Assembly (NCBI RefSeq): GCF_003121895.1
Contig: NZ_QEWW01000004.1
Coordinates: 124,001 to 188,000, forward strand
DNA from: Ignatzschineria cameli
Lineage (GTDB): Bacteria; Pseudomonadota; Gammaproteobacteria; Cardiobacteriales; Wohlfahrtiimonadaceae
Direction of reading: 5' to 3'
Length of the DNA: 64,000 bases
In this document: positions 25,064 through 35,800 of the stretch, piece after piece
How positions within the stretch are numbered: position 1 is the first letter of the stretch
How the letters are laid out: every line of letters begins with the position of its first letter
The notes under the pieces: model-generated
Told to the model about the DNA's origin: nothing
The model's database searches: none
The model's input: only the letters and a program-made list of their open reading frames with translations
Position numbers and translations under genes: made by a program

Positions 25064-26377
25064 TTATGCCTTCTTACGGGGAATTTTAATAAAGAAGAGG
25101 ACTAATAGCACAGCTAATAATTCTAACGCGCCCACAAAGTAGAGTCCCGATGCAAGGCTATCTGTCTTTGTCTTTAAAAACCCAATCATATAAGGCGCTA
25201 CGAAACCGGCTAGATTACCAACAGAGTTAATCACAGCGATCGCCGCAGCCACAGCTCCTCCAACAAAGTAGAGTGAAGGAAGTGACCAGAAAACCGGGAA
25301 TGCCGCCAAGATACCGATAGAACCAATCACTAAGCCCACCATTGCTGCAACGGCATTTCCCATAAAAAAGCCTGTTAAAATAAGCCCGATGCCGGCAAAA
25401 AGCGTTGCGATACAGGTATGATATTTTCGCTCATTGCTCTTATCAGAACTTGCTCCCCACCAGACCATTGCCACGGTTCCAAAGAGGAAAGGAATTGCAG
25501 AGATCAAGCCAATAACAAAGTTATTGCTAACACCAAGAGCTTGAACAATACTCGGCGACCAGAAGGCTATCGTCGCATTACCCGCAACAATACAGAAGTA
25601 GATTGCACAGCAGAGCCAGAGAATAGGCTCTTTAAAGATCGCCTTAATACTTCCCTCTTTCTCTACACTTTGATGATCTTTAGCAATATCTGCCACGATC
25701 GTATCTTGCTCCTCTTTTGTTAACCACTTAGCATCATGAGGACGATTAGGTAGATAAAGAAGGACAAATATTCCAGCGATCACAGATGGAATCCCTTCGA
25801 TAATAAAGAGCCACTGCCAATTGCTCAATCCGCCAACATCACCCATAACGCTCATAATAAAACCGGCTAATGGATTACCGACAACACCGGCAATTGCAAA
25901 AGAGGTCATAAAGAGTCCATTAATTTTTGCTCTTCTAGCCATAGGAAACCAGTAGGTAATATAGAGAACAACTCCTGGGAAAAATCCTGCTTCAAAAACC
26001 CCTAACAGAAAGCGTAATACATAGAACATCATCGGGGTTGTTACAAACATCATCGCTGCTGAGGTAATTCCCCATAAAATGGTGATTCTCGCTAATGTCT
26101 TCTTCGCACCAATTTTCTCTAGATAGATATTGCTCGGCAACTCAAAGAGAAAGTAACCGATAAAAAATATTCCCGCACCTAAACCATATACCGCTTCACT
26201 AAATTGTAGATCATCGAGCATACTGATCTTTGCAAATCCCACATTGACACGATTGAGCCATGCCAGCAGAAAGAGCAGAATTAAGAAAGGAATTAGACGT
26301 AATGTAATTTTACGATACGCGCGATCTTTTATTATTGTTTGATCATTAAGCGCATCTTGATTTGTCAATGAGTGCAT
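25064..26377 (-). CDS. MFS transporter, anion:cation symporter family
   Basis: A twelve-helix carrier of 437 residues. The segments LIPFLILLFLLAWLNRVNVGFA, GIFFIGYFLFELPSNIYLEKIGAKK and GVFEAGFFPGVVLYITYWFP are typical of the ACS family (phthalate, 4-hydroxyphenylacetate, tartrate and glucarate permeases). It is the last gene of a GntR-DUF2848-amidase-MFS cluster on the minus strand and probably imports that pathway's substrate. A TGTGAT-type inverted repeat lies in its upstream spacer, matching one near the gntR gene. Confidence 0.85.
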   Translation of the reverse strand: MHSLTNQDALNDQTIIKDRAYRKITLRLIPFLILLFLLAWLNRVNVGFAKISMLDDLQFSEAVYGLGAGIFFIGYFLFELPSNIYLEKIGAKKTLARITILWGITSAAMMFVTTPMMFYVLRFLLGVFEAGFFPGVVLYITYWFPMARRAKINGLFMTSFAIAGVVGNPLAGFIMSVMGDVGGLSNWQWLFIIEGIPSVIAGIFVLLYLPNRPHDAKWLTKEEQDTIVADIAKDHQSVEKEGSIKAIFKEPILWLCCAIYFCIVAGNATIAFWSPSIVQALGVSNNFVIGLISAIPFLFGTVAMVWWGASSDKSNERKYHTCIATLFAGIGLILTGFFMGNAVAAMVGLVIGSIGILAAFPVFWSLPSLYFVGGAVAAAIAVINSVGNLAGFVAPYMIGFLKTKTDSLASGLYFVGALELLAVLLVLFFIKIPRKKA

Positions 26378-26403
26378 AACACCACTCCTCCTATGATGTA
26401 ATC

Positions 26404-26419
26404 ATCACATAATTGTGAT
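26404..26419 (-). promoter_or_regulatory. inverted repeat upstream of the MFS gene
   Basis: ATCACA-TAAT-TGTGAT, with 6-bp perfect arms, 27 bp before the start codon. The same half-sites form TGTGATATATCACA upstream of gntR (29355-29368), so one regulator may act at both. Confidence 0.45.
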
Positions 26420-26444
26420 CGATAAAGTAAAAATAATGTAAATT

Positions 26445-26520
26445 ATGAAAATAATGAAAATAATGAAAATAATGGAAGCAATGAAAAAATCATGAAAGAT
26501 CATGAAAGATCATGAAGAAT
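26445..26520. repeat. 9-bp and 10-bp tandem repeats in the MFS-amidase spacer
   Basis: ATGAAAATA three times in a row (26445-26471), then CATGAAAGAT twice plus CATGAAGAAT (26491-26520). Confidence 0.85.
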
Positions 26521-26542
26521 CATAAAAGGGGGAAACTTACTA

Positions 26543-27886
26543 TCACCCTTCAGACGATTCTGAGAGATATTTTTCAATACTTTTTGCCACCGTAAGAATA
26601 TGGTGATCTTGATCTTTTAAGCCTGAAATACTTAAGCCGATTCCATCACCTAAAGGTAGTGACAGAGCACAGCCATCAAGAAAATTACTTACCGTTGTAT
26701 TGCGGAGCACAATGCCATTGAGACGAAAGAATGCTTCTTCATCTGCTAACGCTTCTACTTTTGGAGGCTTGACCGCTACTGTCGGCATTAACCAAGCATC
26801 AAAAAAGGCCAATTTTTTCGCGGCAACGGCCTGTAGCTCCTCTCTTTTTCTTAAAATATGAAGATAGTGAGATGCCGTAATACTCCGCCCACGCTCAATT
26901 CTTTGAGCGACTAAAGGATCATATTGATCCCGTAGCTGATCAAAAAAGAATTCATGCTCGCTCCATATTTCCGCCGCGGTTAATCCCCCCTGACTATTGA
27001 TATGGGGAATCTGTGATAACTCATAAAAATCACGATAGATAATCGTAGCTCCCGCCGCCTCTAAACGTGCGAGCGTCTCTAAAAATCGAGCTTCAACCTC
27101 AGCATCAAGATCTTCCATAACATAATCTTTTGTCACAAAAAAGCGCATTTGTGAAAGAGGGATATGAGGAATGTCATAATCGGTTTGTGATAAAACCTGA
27201 TCCATCACAATCACATCCTCAACGGAACGAGTTATTGCACCCACGGAATCATAACTATAAGAGAGAGGGACAACCCCAGCGGTAGAGACTCGGCTTGCTG
27301 TCGGCTTAAACCCAACCACATCACAAAAAGCTGCGGGAATTCGTAAAGAACCGCCGGTATCTGATCCGAGCGTGGCGAAAACAGCTTTAGAAGCAACACT
27401 GACCGCGCCACCTGAGGTTGAACCGCCGGCAATATAATCTGAATGATCTGGACGGACAGGTGTTCCATAATGGGGATTTACCCCTAAACCAGAAAAAGCA
27501 AACTCACTCATATTGGTTTTACCAACAATAATAGCGCCTGCGCGCTTTATAAGATCGACCACATGGGCATCTTTCTCTGCCGCGCCATTTTGGGTAAAGA
27601 TAACAGAGCCTGCTGAAGTGACCTCTCCGGCAACATCCATCGAATCTTTAATAGAGATCGGTAAGCCTAAAAGGGGTGCATCATCTCCCAAAGCGAGTCG
27701 CTGATCTGCAACTTTAGCCGCTGCCATCGCCTTTTGCGAATAGCAGTGGGTAAAAGCAAGTTGACCAATTGCTCCGAGCTCTTCAATTCGCGCAAAAGAA
27801 GCATTAACCAGATCAATACTCGTTACCTTTCCTGCCTGCAGTCGCTCTCTTGTTTCACTCAACGTTCCGCTTAATAACTGAGTCAT
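26543..27886 (-). CDS. amidase signature family hydrolase
   Basis: A 447-residue member of the amidase signature family with a Ser-cisSer-Lys triad. The lysine is in ISIKDSMDVAGE, the cis-serine in GGSTSGGAVSVAS, and the nucleophile in GSDTGGSLRIPAAFCDVVGFKPT. GatA is unlikely: no gatB/gatC is present, and the partner is DUF2848, 10 bp upstream. It probably cleaves a small amide taken up by the linked MFS carrier. The substrate is unknown. The closest functional analogues are AtzF- and allophanate-type amidases. Confidence 0.83.
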   Translation of the reverse strand: MTQLLSGTLSETRERLQAGKVTSIDLVNASFARIEELGAIGQLAFTHCYSQKAMAAAKVADQRLALGDDAPLLGLPISIKDSMDVAGEVTSAGSVIFTQNGAAEKDAHVVDLIKRAGAIIVGKTNMSEFAFSGLGVNPHYGTPVRPDHSDYIAGGSTSGGAVSVASKAVFATLGSDTGGSLRIPAAFCDVVGFKPTASRVSTAGVVPLSYSYDSVGAITRSVEDVIVMDQVLSQTDYDIPHIPLSQMRFFVTKDYVMEDLDAEVEARFLETLARLEAAGATIIYRDFYELSQIPHINSQGGLTAAEIWSEHEFFFDQLRDQYDPLVAQRIERGRSITASHYLHILRKREELQAVAAKKLAFFDAWLMPTVAVKPPKVEALADEEAFFRLNGIVLRNTTVSNFLDGCALSLPLGDGIGLSISGLKDQDHHILTVAKSIEKYLSESSEG

Positions 27887-27896
27887 AACATCCCTC

Positions 27897-28589
27897 CTAC
27901 GCTTCCACTTCTAAAACTGCGACATCATATTGATGTTGTAAGGTACGATTTAAGAGAGGATCAAAGAGTTCAAGCTCAAAACGCTCACCAAAGCCTAGCT
28001 GCCCAATCACAGCTTGGGTTCCACAAAGTAGAGCTTCTCCCTCATCTAAATCGGGATATCCTTTCCATTTTTCCATCAGCTCTAATGGATGGAGTAGTGT
28101 TGAAACAGATCCCTCTTGATAGAGCTCGCGCTGACCATTTAAGGTGCGATAAGAGCGCATAATCAATTGATCCCAATGATCTTGCACATCTTGATAACGC
28201 CATACATTTCGACTAATAGGTTTCATACACATCTGTTTTGAAACGGTAATATCGTAAGCTTCTACTTTTCGATCAGTATGATCTGAGCCAATAGCTAGAT
28301 AGAGCTCTCCATTTACCTTAAAAAAGAGCACCTCCACCTCACCTGAAGAATCTGCACGCGGTAGCGCAATTTCGGTGGCGGTTGTTAACAACAGAGGTTC
28401 TAACTCATAAAAGCAAGGAGTCTTCTTCGGCGGGGCAATTCCCATCTCTGCAAGCTCATCGATATGTTCTTGAATCGCTTTCTGATCTCTTCCAGCCCAA
28501 CCGCCGACCATAAAGCGGCTCGGGGTGAAATCAAGCAATTCGCTTCCTTCTGGTAAAAGCACTTCAAGTGCTAATTGTTTCTGTTTCAT
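27897..28589 (-). CDS. DUF2848 family protein
   Basis: A 230-residue protein matching DUF2848 (FMVGGWAGRDQKAIQEHIDELA, IGSDHTDRKVEA, SKQMCMKPISRNVW, LCGTQAVIG). No reaction is established for the family. A fumarylacetoacetate-hydrolase-like fold has been suggested by resemblance, and I treat it only as a possibility. It is co-transcribed with the amidase (10 bp apart) behind a GntR regulator, so it is probably an enzyme in the same catabolic route. GAGGAG precedes the ATG. Confidence 0.75.
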   Translation of the reverse strand: MKQKQLALEVLLPEGSELLDFTPSRFMVGGWAGRDQKAIQEHIDELAEMGIAPPKKTPCFYELEPLLLTTATEIALPRADSSGEVEVLFFKVNGELYLAIGSDHTDRKVEAYDITVSKQMCMKPISRNVWRYQDVQDHWDQLIMRSYRTLNGQRELYQEGSVSTLLHPLELMEKWKGYPDLDEGEALLCGTQAVIGQLGFGERFELELFDPLLNRTLQHQYDVAVLEVEA

Positions 28590-28665
28590 CTCTATCTCCT
28601 CTCATTACATTTTTTATAAAAAATCATTCTGCTTCTGCGGCAGCGATAACTCACCGAAGTTATTG

Positions 28666-29319
28666 TCAGATTGTTGCCACAATATTTTTTCTAAAGTTCT
28701 CCACATGGCGAATCATTGCTTGCTCAGCCAAAGCACTATCCCGTTGTGAAATTGCTTCTACAATCTCTACATGCTCCTCATAAGCACGTGTCATCTGCTC
28801 TTTTGCTGAAAGGGAGAGAAACCAGAAACGAGCCTGTCGCTCATGTAACCCACTTAAGATATCGGAAAGAACACGATTACGAGAGGCTGCCGTAATGGCA
28901 TTATGGAAGCGCAAATCGATCCTCATTAAAGCGGTCAAATCTCGATTCTCAATCGCTTTGGGGGTTTCAGATAGAATCTCCCGCATCGCTTCAATCTCTG
29001 AGGCTTGAGCCCTCTCGGTAGCTAATCGAACCGCCATACACTCATTAACGAGACGTACCTCTATCATCTCAATCACTTCATTGAGAGAGAGCTGGCTGAC
29101 CATCACCCCTTTTCGAGGATAGATATCCACTAATCCTTCAACGGCTAAACGGTGTAATGCCTGATTAATAGGGGATCTACCTAATGAAAGCTCATCTTGT
29201 AAATAAGATTCATTTAAAAACTCTCCCGGCGCAAACTCACAGGTTAAAATTCGCTGTTTAATCTCCTGGTAGGCTTGCTCTCGAAGAGGAATTCTTCGTT
29301 TATTCTTGTTCACATCCAT
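28666..29319 (-). CDS. GntR family regulator, FCD subfamily
   Basis: A 217-residue local regulator. The N-terminal winged helix has REQAYQEIKQRILTCEFAPGEFL and LGRSPINQALHRLAVEGLV. The C-terminal FCD domain carries the metal/ligand residues of DLRFHNAI and the later EEHVEI and IRHVENF histidines. Such proteins repress catabolic operons until the substrate binds. It is the first gene of the DUF2848-amidase-MFS cluster, and two palindromes lie just before it. Confidence 0.85.
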   Translation of the reverse strand: MDVNKNKRRIPLREQAYQEIKQRILTCEFAPGEFLNESYLQDELSLGRSPINQALHRLAVEGLVDIYPRKGVMVSQLSLNEVIEMIEVRLVNECMAVRLATERAQASEIEAMREILSETPKAIENRDLTALMRIDLRFHNAITAASRNRVLSDILSGLHERQARFWFLSLSAKEQMTRAYEEHVEIVEAISQRDSALAEQAMIRHVENFRKNIVATI

Positions 29320-29329
29320 CTCCCTAACC

Positions 29330-29368
29330 TTAGTTGATACTCAACTAAAAAACTTGTGATATATCACA
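29330..29368 (-). promoter_or_regulatory. two palindromes before gntR
   Basis: TTAGTTGATACTCAACTAA (29330-29348; 8-bp arms, 3-bp centre) and TGTGATATATCACA (29355-29368; perfect). Either could be the GntR operator. The second has CRP-like arms but too short a spacer (4 instead of 6). Confidence 0.6.
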
Positions 29369-29530
29369 GATCAATTCAAAATTAAGCTATAAAAATAAAT
29401 ATTGCAACTACTATTGCACTGTTTACCACAAAAAAAGCCCTCTTCCATTATGCTTTAAAAGCTCAAAAATAGCTCTAAAGCTGATTAAAATGGGCTTCTC
29501 TCAATAATCTTTAGATCACTTAAAAGTGAA

Positions 29531-29893
29531 TTATCCCTTTTTCATCATCTTCGCTAAATCAGCAAAGGGATTATGGGTGGCGATATCGCTCTTTCCATCT
29601 CTATTTTCAGTACCATATTGTGCCGCCTCTTCTAATCGTTGATGCTCATTATCATGGCAATAGAGACAGAGTAACTCCCAGTTACTGCCATCAGCGGGAT
29701 TATTATCATGATTGTGATCTTTATGGTGAACCGTTAGCTCTCTCAGATTGCGGTGATCAAATTCACGTTGACAGCGTCCACAGATCCAAGGGTAGAGCTT
29801 TAGCGCTTGCTCTCGATAACCCTGCTCTCGTAAACGTCTATTTTGATGTGTCTCTGCAATAATCTGATCTAAACGGGATTTAGGTTGATTCAT
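29531..29893 (-). CDS. yajD: YajD family HNH nuclease
   Basis: A 120-residue HNH endonuclease-like protein. ICGRCQREF and LLCLYCHDNEHQ hold the structural zinc, and TVHHKDHNHDNNPADGSNWE is the HNH core. The length and layout match E. coli YajD, whose cellular role is not defined. It lies 51 bp after pbpC on the same strand and may be co-transcribed with it. Confidence 0.88.
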   Translation of the reverse strand: MNQPKSRLDQIIAETHQNRRLREQGYREQALKLYPWICGRCQREFDHRNLRELTVHHKDHNHDNNPADGSNWELLCLYCHDNEHQRLEEAAQYGTENRDGKSDIATHNPFADLAKMMKKG

Positions 29894-29944
29894 TCTCTTC
29901 CTCCAAAATTAAAAGAGATTAAGATTAATAAGGGTTAATAGGAA

Positions 29945-32407
29945 TTAATAGGGAGCACGTAGCTCGAAATGAATATTGTGAAAATGACCTTGATCATCCT
30001 GCACCGTTAAACGATAAAGTCCCGGCATCATATTGGGAAGATCAAGAAGAGGGGCCGCCAATAGTTGTCCATTGAGATACCAATAGCGGGGGACATTTCC
30101 TGTTGCCGTTAATGGAAGCTGTTGATCATTTTGAAAGATGATACTCTCATCCACCAAAGTGGTGATCATCAATTTCTGTAAGGGATTCTCCCCTCTCTTA
30201 CGCTCATCTCTCCCCAATTGCTTCTCTACTGATACTTCCCCCGATGCTTCTACCAATAATTTCCCTGAGGTAGGTCGTAAGAGAGAGTCACGCGTTTGCA
30301 ATGATTGCAATAGAGCCGGCCAACCCGCGTGAGGAAGCTCCCCCGGCGCATCATAGAGAGTTCCGGGAATTTTTCCACCAATGGTGTCGATGGAGAATCG
30401 TTGAAGGCAATCACGATCCGCCACCACGGCTGATGAGCGCCCAGAAGGCCAGCAGATCTGTGCCGATTCAATACCTGCGGGCTTTGCAATCTCCCTTCTC
30501 TCTTGTGGTAGAAGTTGAAAGAGATCGAAAAGGAGCGGAACCGCACTATCACTAGCCATCATACCGATATTAGGGAGTCCATCGGGGCGCCCAATCCAGA
30601 CACCAACACTCCAATCGGCAGTGACACCAAAGGCCCAAGCATCCCGATGGCCATAGCTCGTTCCACTCTTCCACGCGATTCTTCGACTATTGAAGCGTTT
30701 CTGTGGCGCCACCCCTCTCAATGCTTTTACCACAAGCCAACTCGCCTCAGGGGAAAGAAAGGCGCTCCCCTCGCCCTTTTCTCTCGGCACTTCAAATAAT
30801 TCCGCTTTTTCAAACGATTCAGAGCGCGCTCTATCAAAAGCGTGATCTTGCTCAGATTGGATAAAGTGGGGCTCCCGAACCGATCTAACCCACTGAAGAG
30901 GATAGACCTCTCCTGCTGTTGCTAAACTACTATAGAGACGAATCTGTTCCTCTAAAGAGATGCCTACGCCACCTAGAATCAGGCTCAAAGTGGGAGTCTC
31001 ACTATAGAGAGTAATACCGGCATCTCGTACCTTTTTGACAAAATAGTGGGGCGTTAATTGTTGAAAGATCTGCACAATGGGGATATTGAGCGAGAGCTGC
31101 AACGCGCGATAGGCGGGAATCGCCCCCCGATAACGTTTATCAAAGTTTTGGGGCTCATAACCATCAAAGGAACGGGGAAGATCTGTTAAGAGGCTCGCTT
31201 CATGGATAATGCCGTAATCGAGCGCTAATCCATAAGCGAAAGGCTTAAGTGTAGATCCTGGGGAACGAATAGCCTGCACCATATCGACATACCCCGCCCG
31301 TTCTGGATCAAAAAGGGAGAGGGATCCCACATAAGTCACCACTTCATGTGTTCGATTATCCACAATCAAGACTGCCGCCGAGAGTCGATCGGAAAATTGC
31401 TTTTCTCTCAAAGAGAGATAATCCTCCACCGCCTTTTGCAGACGATAATCGATCGTTGTCTCAATCTGGACGGCATCGGGATATTGCCGGCGTAGCCGTT
31501 CTGCTAAAAGAGGTGCAGAGAAAGGGGAGAAACTGGGCTGATAACGCACTGGATCGGCGATCGTTGCAAAGTAACGCACCTCATCGATCTGCCCAAAATC
31601 GTAGAGTCGCTTTAACACCTTATTACGCGCCTCTTGAGCGACTTGAAGTGAGCGGTCGGGCCGATAGATCGAAGGCCATTGTGGCAAGGCGACTAAAAGT
31701 GCGCTCTCAGGCAGGGTCAAGGCGATGGCCGGTTTTGAAAAGTAACGCTCAGCGGCGGCGGCAACGCCCTCAATATTTCCTCCCATCGGCGCTAAATTGA
31801 GATAGAAGGTGAGGATCTCCGCTTTACTATAGGTTAGCTCTAGCTGTAGAGCCCGAAAGATCTGCGTCATCTTCCCCATAACTGTTCGTGGATGGGGATA
31901 GAGCAGACGCGCCACTTGCATCGTTAAGGTCGAGCTACCGGAGACAACCTCCCCCGCCGAGATCCACTGTCCTAAAGCACGTAGCGTTGCAAAGGGATTG
32001 ACCCCAAAATGGTGATAAAAGTAGCGATCCTCATAAGTTAATAGTGCCGAAAGATAGCTAGGCGCCACCTCTTCCGGCGTTATCCAGTGTCGCAAACGCC
32101 CTTCATGATCGGTAAATTGTCGTAAAAGTTGTCCATCAGCAGCGACCACCGTGGTAGCAACAGAGATAACGGGCGGTTGCAACGGAAAGAGAAAATTGAG
32201 AAGAAGAAAGAGCAGCGCAGATAGAGAGAGCACTATAAGCGGAGAGAGCCACACTAGGCGCCAAAAAGAGCGCCATCGTCCCCACTTTTTAGGAGCGATC
32301 CTTGATCTTATCTGAGGCTCCATCGGTAGATCGAGCTCTGACTCCACTTGTGAATCGACCGCTCGACCCTCCGCTGATCCCCCATTGTCACAATATTCCT
32401 GCTTCAC
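29945..32407 (-). CDS. pbpC: penicillin-binding protein 1C
   Basis: A bifunctional inner-membrane peptidoglycan enzyme, 820 residues. A charged cytoplasmic N-terminus and one membrane helix (around residues 48-70) lead to a GT51 transglycosylase with catalytic Glu126 in EDRYFYHHFG. The transpeptidase has S385-T-L-K388, the SLN triad in LQLSLNIPIV and K580-SGT. The C-terminal BiPBP_C module matches PBP1C. The start is GTG 32407 with AAGGA 7 nt upstream. It is divergent from the alpha-2-macroglobulin gene, the same partnership as in E. coli. Confidence 0.95.
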   Translation of the reverse strand: MKQEYCDNGGSAEGRAVDSQVESELDLPMEPQIRSRIAPKKWGRWRSFWRLVWLSPLIVLSLSALLFLLLNFLFPLQPPVISVATTVVAADGQLLRQFTDHEGRLRHWITPEEVAPSYLSALLTYEDRYFYHHFGVNPFATLRALGQWISAGEVVSGSSTLTMQVARLLYPHPRTVMGKMTQIFRALQLELTYSKAEILTFYLNLAPMGGNIEGVAAAAERYFSKPAIALTLPESALLVALPQWPSIYRPDRSLQVAQEARNKVLKRLYDFGQIDEVRYFATIADPVRYQPSFSPFSAPLLAERLRRQYPDAVQIETTIDYRLQKAVEDYLSLREKQFSDRLSAAVLIVDNRTHEVVTYVGSLSLFDPERAGYVDMVQAIRSPGSTLKPFAYGLALDYGIIHEASLLTDLPRSFDGYEPQNFDKRYRGAIPAYRALQLSLNIPIVQIFQQLTPHYFVKKVRDAGITLYSETPTLSLILGGVGISLEEQIRLYSSLATAGEVYPLQWVRSVREPHFIQSEQDHAFDRARSESFEKAELFEVPREKGEGSAFLSPEASWLVVKALRGVAPQKRFNSRRIAWKSGTSYGHRDAWAFGVTADWSVGVWIGRPDGLPNIGMMASDSAVPLLFDLFQLLPQERREIAKPAGIESAQICWPSGRSSAVVADRDCLQRFSIDTIGGKIPGTLYDAPGELPHAGWPALLQSLQTRDSLLRPTSGKLLVEASGEVSVEKQLGRDERKRGENPLQKLMITTLVDESIIFQNDQQLPLTATGNVPRYWYLNGQLLAAPLLDLPNMMPGLYRLTVQDDQGHFHNIHFELRAPY

Positions 32408-32822
32408 ATAAGCATCCTTCTTCTCAACGCTTCATCGCCACTCCCCAAACTCTTAGTTAACCGCAATGATTCCCACTATTTGGAGGCGGAAAGAGCGATC
32501 AACGCCCTCTAATAACCCGCTCACTCTTCGATACCACTGTCAGATCTCTCTCAAGTGGCCCTCTCAAATGGCGGCGCTATCCAATAGCTCTCTCAAATAA
32601 CGATTTTCTATCTCGATCGTCTCTAATCACAGTTAAGCCATTCTATCGAACTTTAAGCCGATCATTGTAAAAAAAAGCATAACGAAAAGTTTTAAAGAAA
32701 CATTCAAAGAGGCAAAAAACCCTCACATTAAACCGATCGATTGAATAAAAAAGCCACAAAAACTACACTTTTTTGGCATAATTGAGGTCACTGCCCCGAG
32801 AATCACAATAGAGAGGATCAAG
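32408..32822. other. divergent spacer pbpC / alpha-2-macroglobulin
   Basis: 415 bp with no gene. It must contain promoters in both directions. A TGGCATAAT extended -10 near 32774-32782 points toward the macroglobulin gene. Confidence 0.4.
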
Positions 32823-35800
32823 ATGATGAAGAGAAAAAAAGTACTGGAGAAGCACTCTCCCTTAAGCAAATTCCGAAAAGAGCGCCTCTTCCTGCTTCTG
32901 CTCCTCTACACCCTTCTTCTGATATTGATGCCCGCTTCAGCGCAAGTCGAGTCGATCAATGCGGCAACGATAGAAGGAGAAGAGACCCTCTCTATCTTCT
33001 TCGACACCCCTCAAAGTTTCCCCCCAACATCGCTACAAAAGCAATTTAACGTCAAACGTTTCGATGGCGAACAAGAGCGCTATATTATCGATCAACAAGG
33101 GCAGTGGCACTTGAGCAAAGATGGGTTTCGTCTCTCCTACTTCCCGGTCGATAGTGGTAGTTATGAGGTCACAACTGAACTCTTTCCCCATCAGAAAGAG
33201 CACTCCCAACGCTCTGCTGAGATCTATATTGGCGAGCCGAGCCAAAAGGTGAAAATTTTAGGGCGCGGGCCGGTCTTACCGATAGAAAATGGGGCTCTAC
33301 CGATAGAGATGATCGGAACCGATCAGGTCGATCTAGAGTTTTATGCTATCGATAATCTCCCCTCACTGCTAGAGCAATTCTATATCGGCAATGATCTTAG
33401 TAGCTGGAGCTTTTCCCAATTGAGCCGCGAGATCACCCCTGAAGCGATCTTTCGCTACCATACAACTCAACCGGCGACTAAAGGCGCTAAAACGCATCAT
33501 CACCGAATTCCTCTGCCTAAAGAGATCGCTTCCGGCGCCTATCTTGTCACCGTCAATCCTGCCGGTGAAATCTATAAAAATATCGATGCCCGAATTATCT
33601 TTATCACCGATATTGGGCTCCAAGCACGTCTCTATCCCCAAAAAACTCTGATTATTGCCAATCAATTCTCCACAGGTGAACCTCTCGAGGAGGGCTCACT
33701 TGAGGTTTGGCGCAATCAGAAGGGAAAACTGATCAAAGAGCGCAATCTCTGCCAATTTAAGGCGGGCCTCTGTGAAATCTCTCAAAGATTAAAGAGCCAA
33801 GATGTGATTGTTGTCCGAAAGGGAGAGGATCTCTCTGTGCTTCCTTTAAAGGAGATCGCCCTCGATCTGAATGAATATGCCGTCACCGGAGAAGCGAGCC
33901 GAGATGAAATCGCCTATCTCTATAGCAATCGAACCCTCTATCGCCCCGGCGAGGTTGCAACGATCAATCTCTTAATACGAGATTATGATGCTCGTCCCTT
34001 GCCGGCTCAGCCGATCACCCTCTCTCTCATCGCTCCCGATGGAAAGAGATATCGAGATTACCGACTTGATCCACAAGCTGATGGTTTCTATCAAAAAGAG
34101 ATTCCCCTTCCTGCTAGCGGTCAATTGGGATTATGGCAGATCGAAGCACGCACAGATTTAGCAAGTGAAGCCCCTTTAGGCGCCTTAAAAATTTATCTTG
34201 AAGAGTTTCTTCCAGAGAGAATGGCGCTAACGCTTCTCTCCCCCAAAAAGCCCTATCTCTATCATGAAGATCTGCCACTAACCATTGATAGCCACTACCT
34301 CTTCGGTGCGCCGGCAGCGGAGAATCGTTACCGTTTAGAGAATCAACTCTCTATCGATCGGACCCCCTTTATCGGAAAAGAGGATTGGTATGCCGGAATA
34401 ATTGAGTTCCCTTTCGATCGCTATCCTGCAGAATATCTACAAGAGGGATTACTCGATCATAATGGGCATGCAGAAGTCACCTTACAACTCCCTCAAAGCC
34501 CTGATACGGTGGAAACACCCTTCTCCGGCATCTTAAAACTAAAAAGCCATGTGGCGATTCTCGATGGCTCTCTTCTCGGTATTACCCGTGAGATTGAGCA
34601 ACAATTTTGGCCCCATAAAGAGATTCCTGTTATTCGTCCTCTCTTTAGAGCTCGGGATCTCGGCTATGGCGATAGCGCCCGTTTTGAGCTCTTTAGTGCC
34701 GGCAGTGATGGAGAGATTGTCCCTAGCCATCTCCTAATCACCTTAAAATATCAAGATCCCTCCTGTATCTGGATCTACAGTGCCGCTCGCGGTTGGGATT
34801 GCCAATATAGTAGTCGCTATCAGGTTATTGAGCAGAAGAGCGTCGATGCAGATCAGATCATTCACTATGAGGTCACGCCCAATAGCTGGGGGGAGTATCT
34901 CCTCGAGGTGAAAGATCTCCAATCTGGCTTAATCTCCCAATACACCTTTAGTGGCCGTTGGGAAGAATCTAATAGTGGACAGTTACCCGCTGTCAAACCG
35001 CAACATCTCAACCTAACAACCGAGAATCCCTTCTTCACTCCAGGCCAAGCTCTTGAGGTGACGATCGATGCGCCCTTAGCGGGGAACTTAACCCTTCTTA
35101 TCGAAGGGGAGGCGCTGCTCTATCATGAAAATTTAAGGGTTGAAGCGGGAAAAACATCGATCAATCTCCCAACCGATCTTCCCTGGGATCGACACAATCT
35201 CTATCTCTCAGCACTTCTCCTCTCTCGAAATAGTGAGGGGGAATTGGTTCGCTCATTTGGCGTCATTCCGCTTAAGGTCAATGAAGCCCATCGAGAGATT
35301 CGTCCCGAGATCGATCTTCCGGCAGTTGTTAAGCCTAATCAGCCACTGACTATTCGGGTCACGCTGCCAGAAGAGTCTACAAAAATGGCCGATAAGAGCC
35401 CTTTCTATGGCACGATCTCTATCACCGATAGTGGGATTCTCAATATGATCCCGCAAAAGCCCCTCTCACTCTTCGATGCCTTTTTTGGTCAGCGCCGTTA
35501 TAGTGCAACCATTATCGACTACTATAGCCGTCTCTTTAAACGGGGAGAGGGTTCACTCCTCAACCCTCAATTTGGGGGCGATGGATTAGTGGTGGAAGAG
35601 GAGAATCAGCTTGCCCTCAACTTAACGGAGATGCCGACCGTTTCCCTCTCCTCCCCCCTTCTCTCTTTCAATGATGGAGAAGCAAGTTGGGAAGTTGAAC
35701 TTCCTGATTTTAATGGCGAGGCGATTGTTGCCGTGAAGCTCTTTAATGATTCTCAAGTGGGTGAGGCAGAAAAAGCGCTGATTATCCGTGCGCCCATTAT

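Noticed and set aside
29355-29368. CRP site before gntR
   Set aside because: The arms TGTGA/TCACA are right but the spacer is 4 bp instead of 6. A GntR-type or other operator is likelier.
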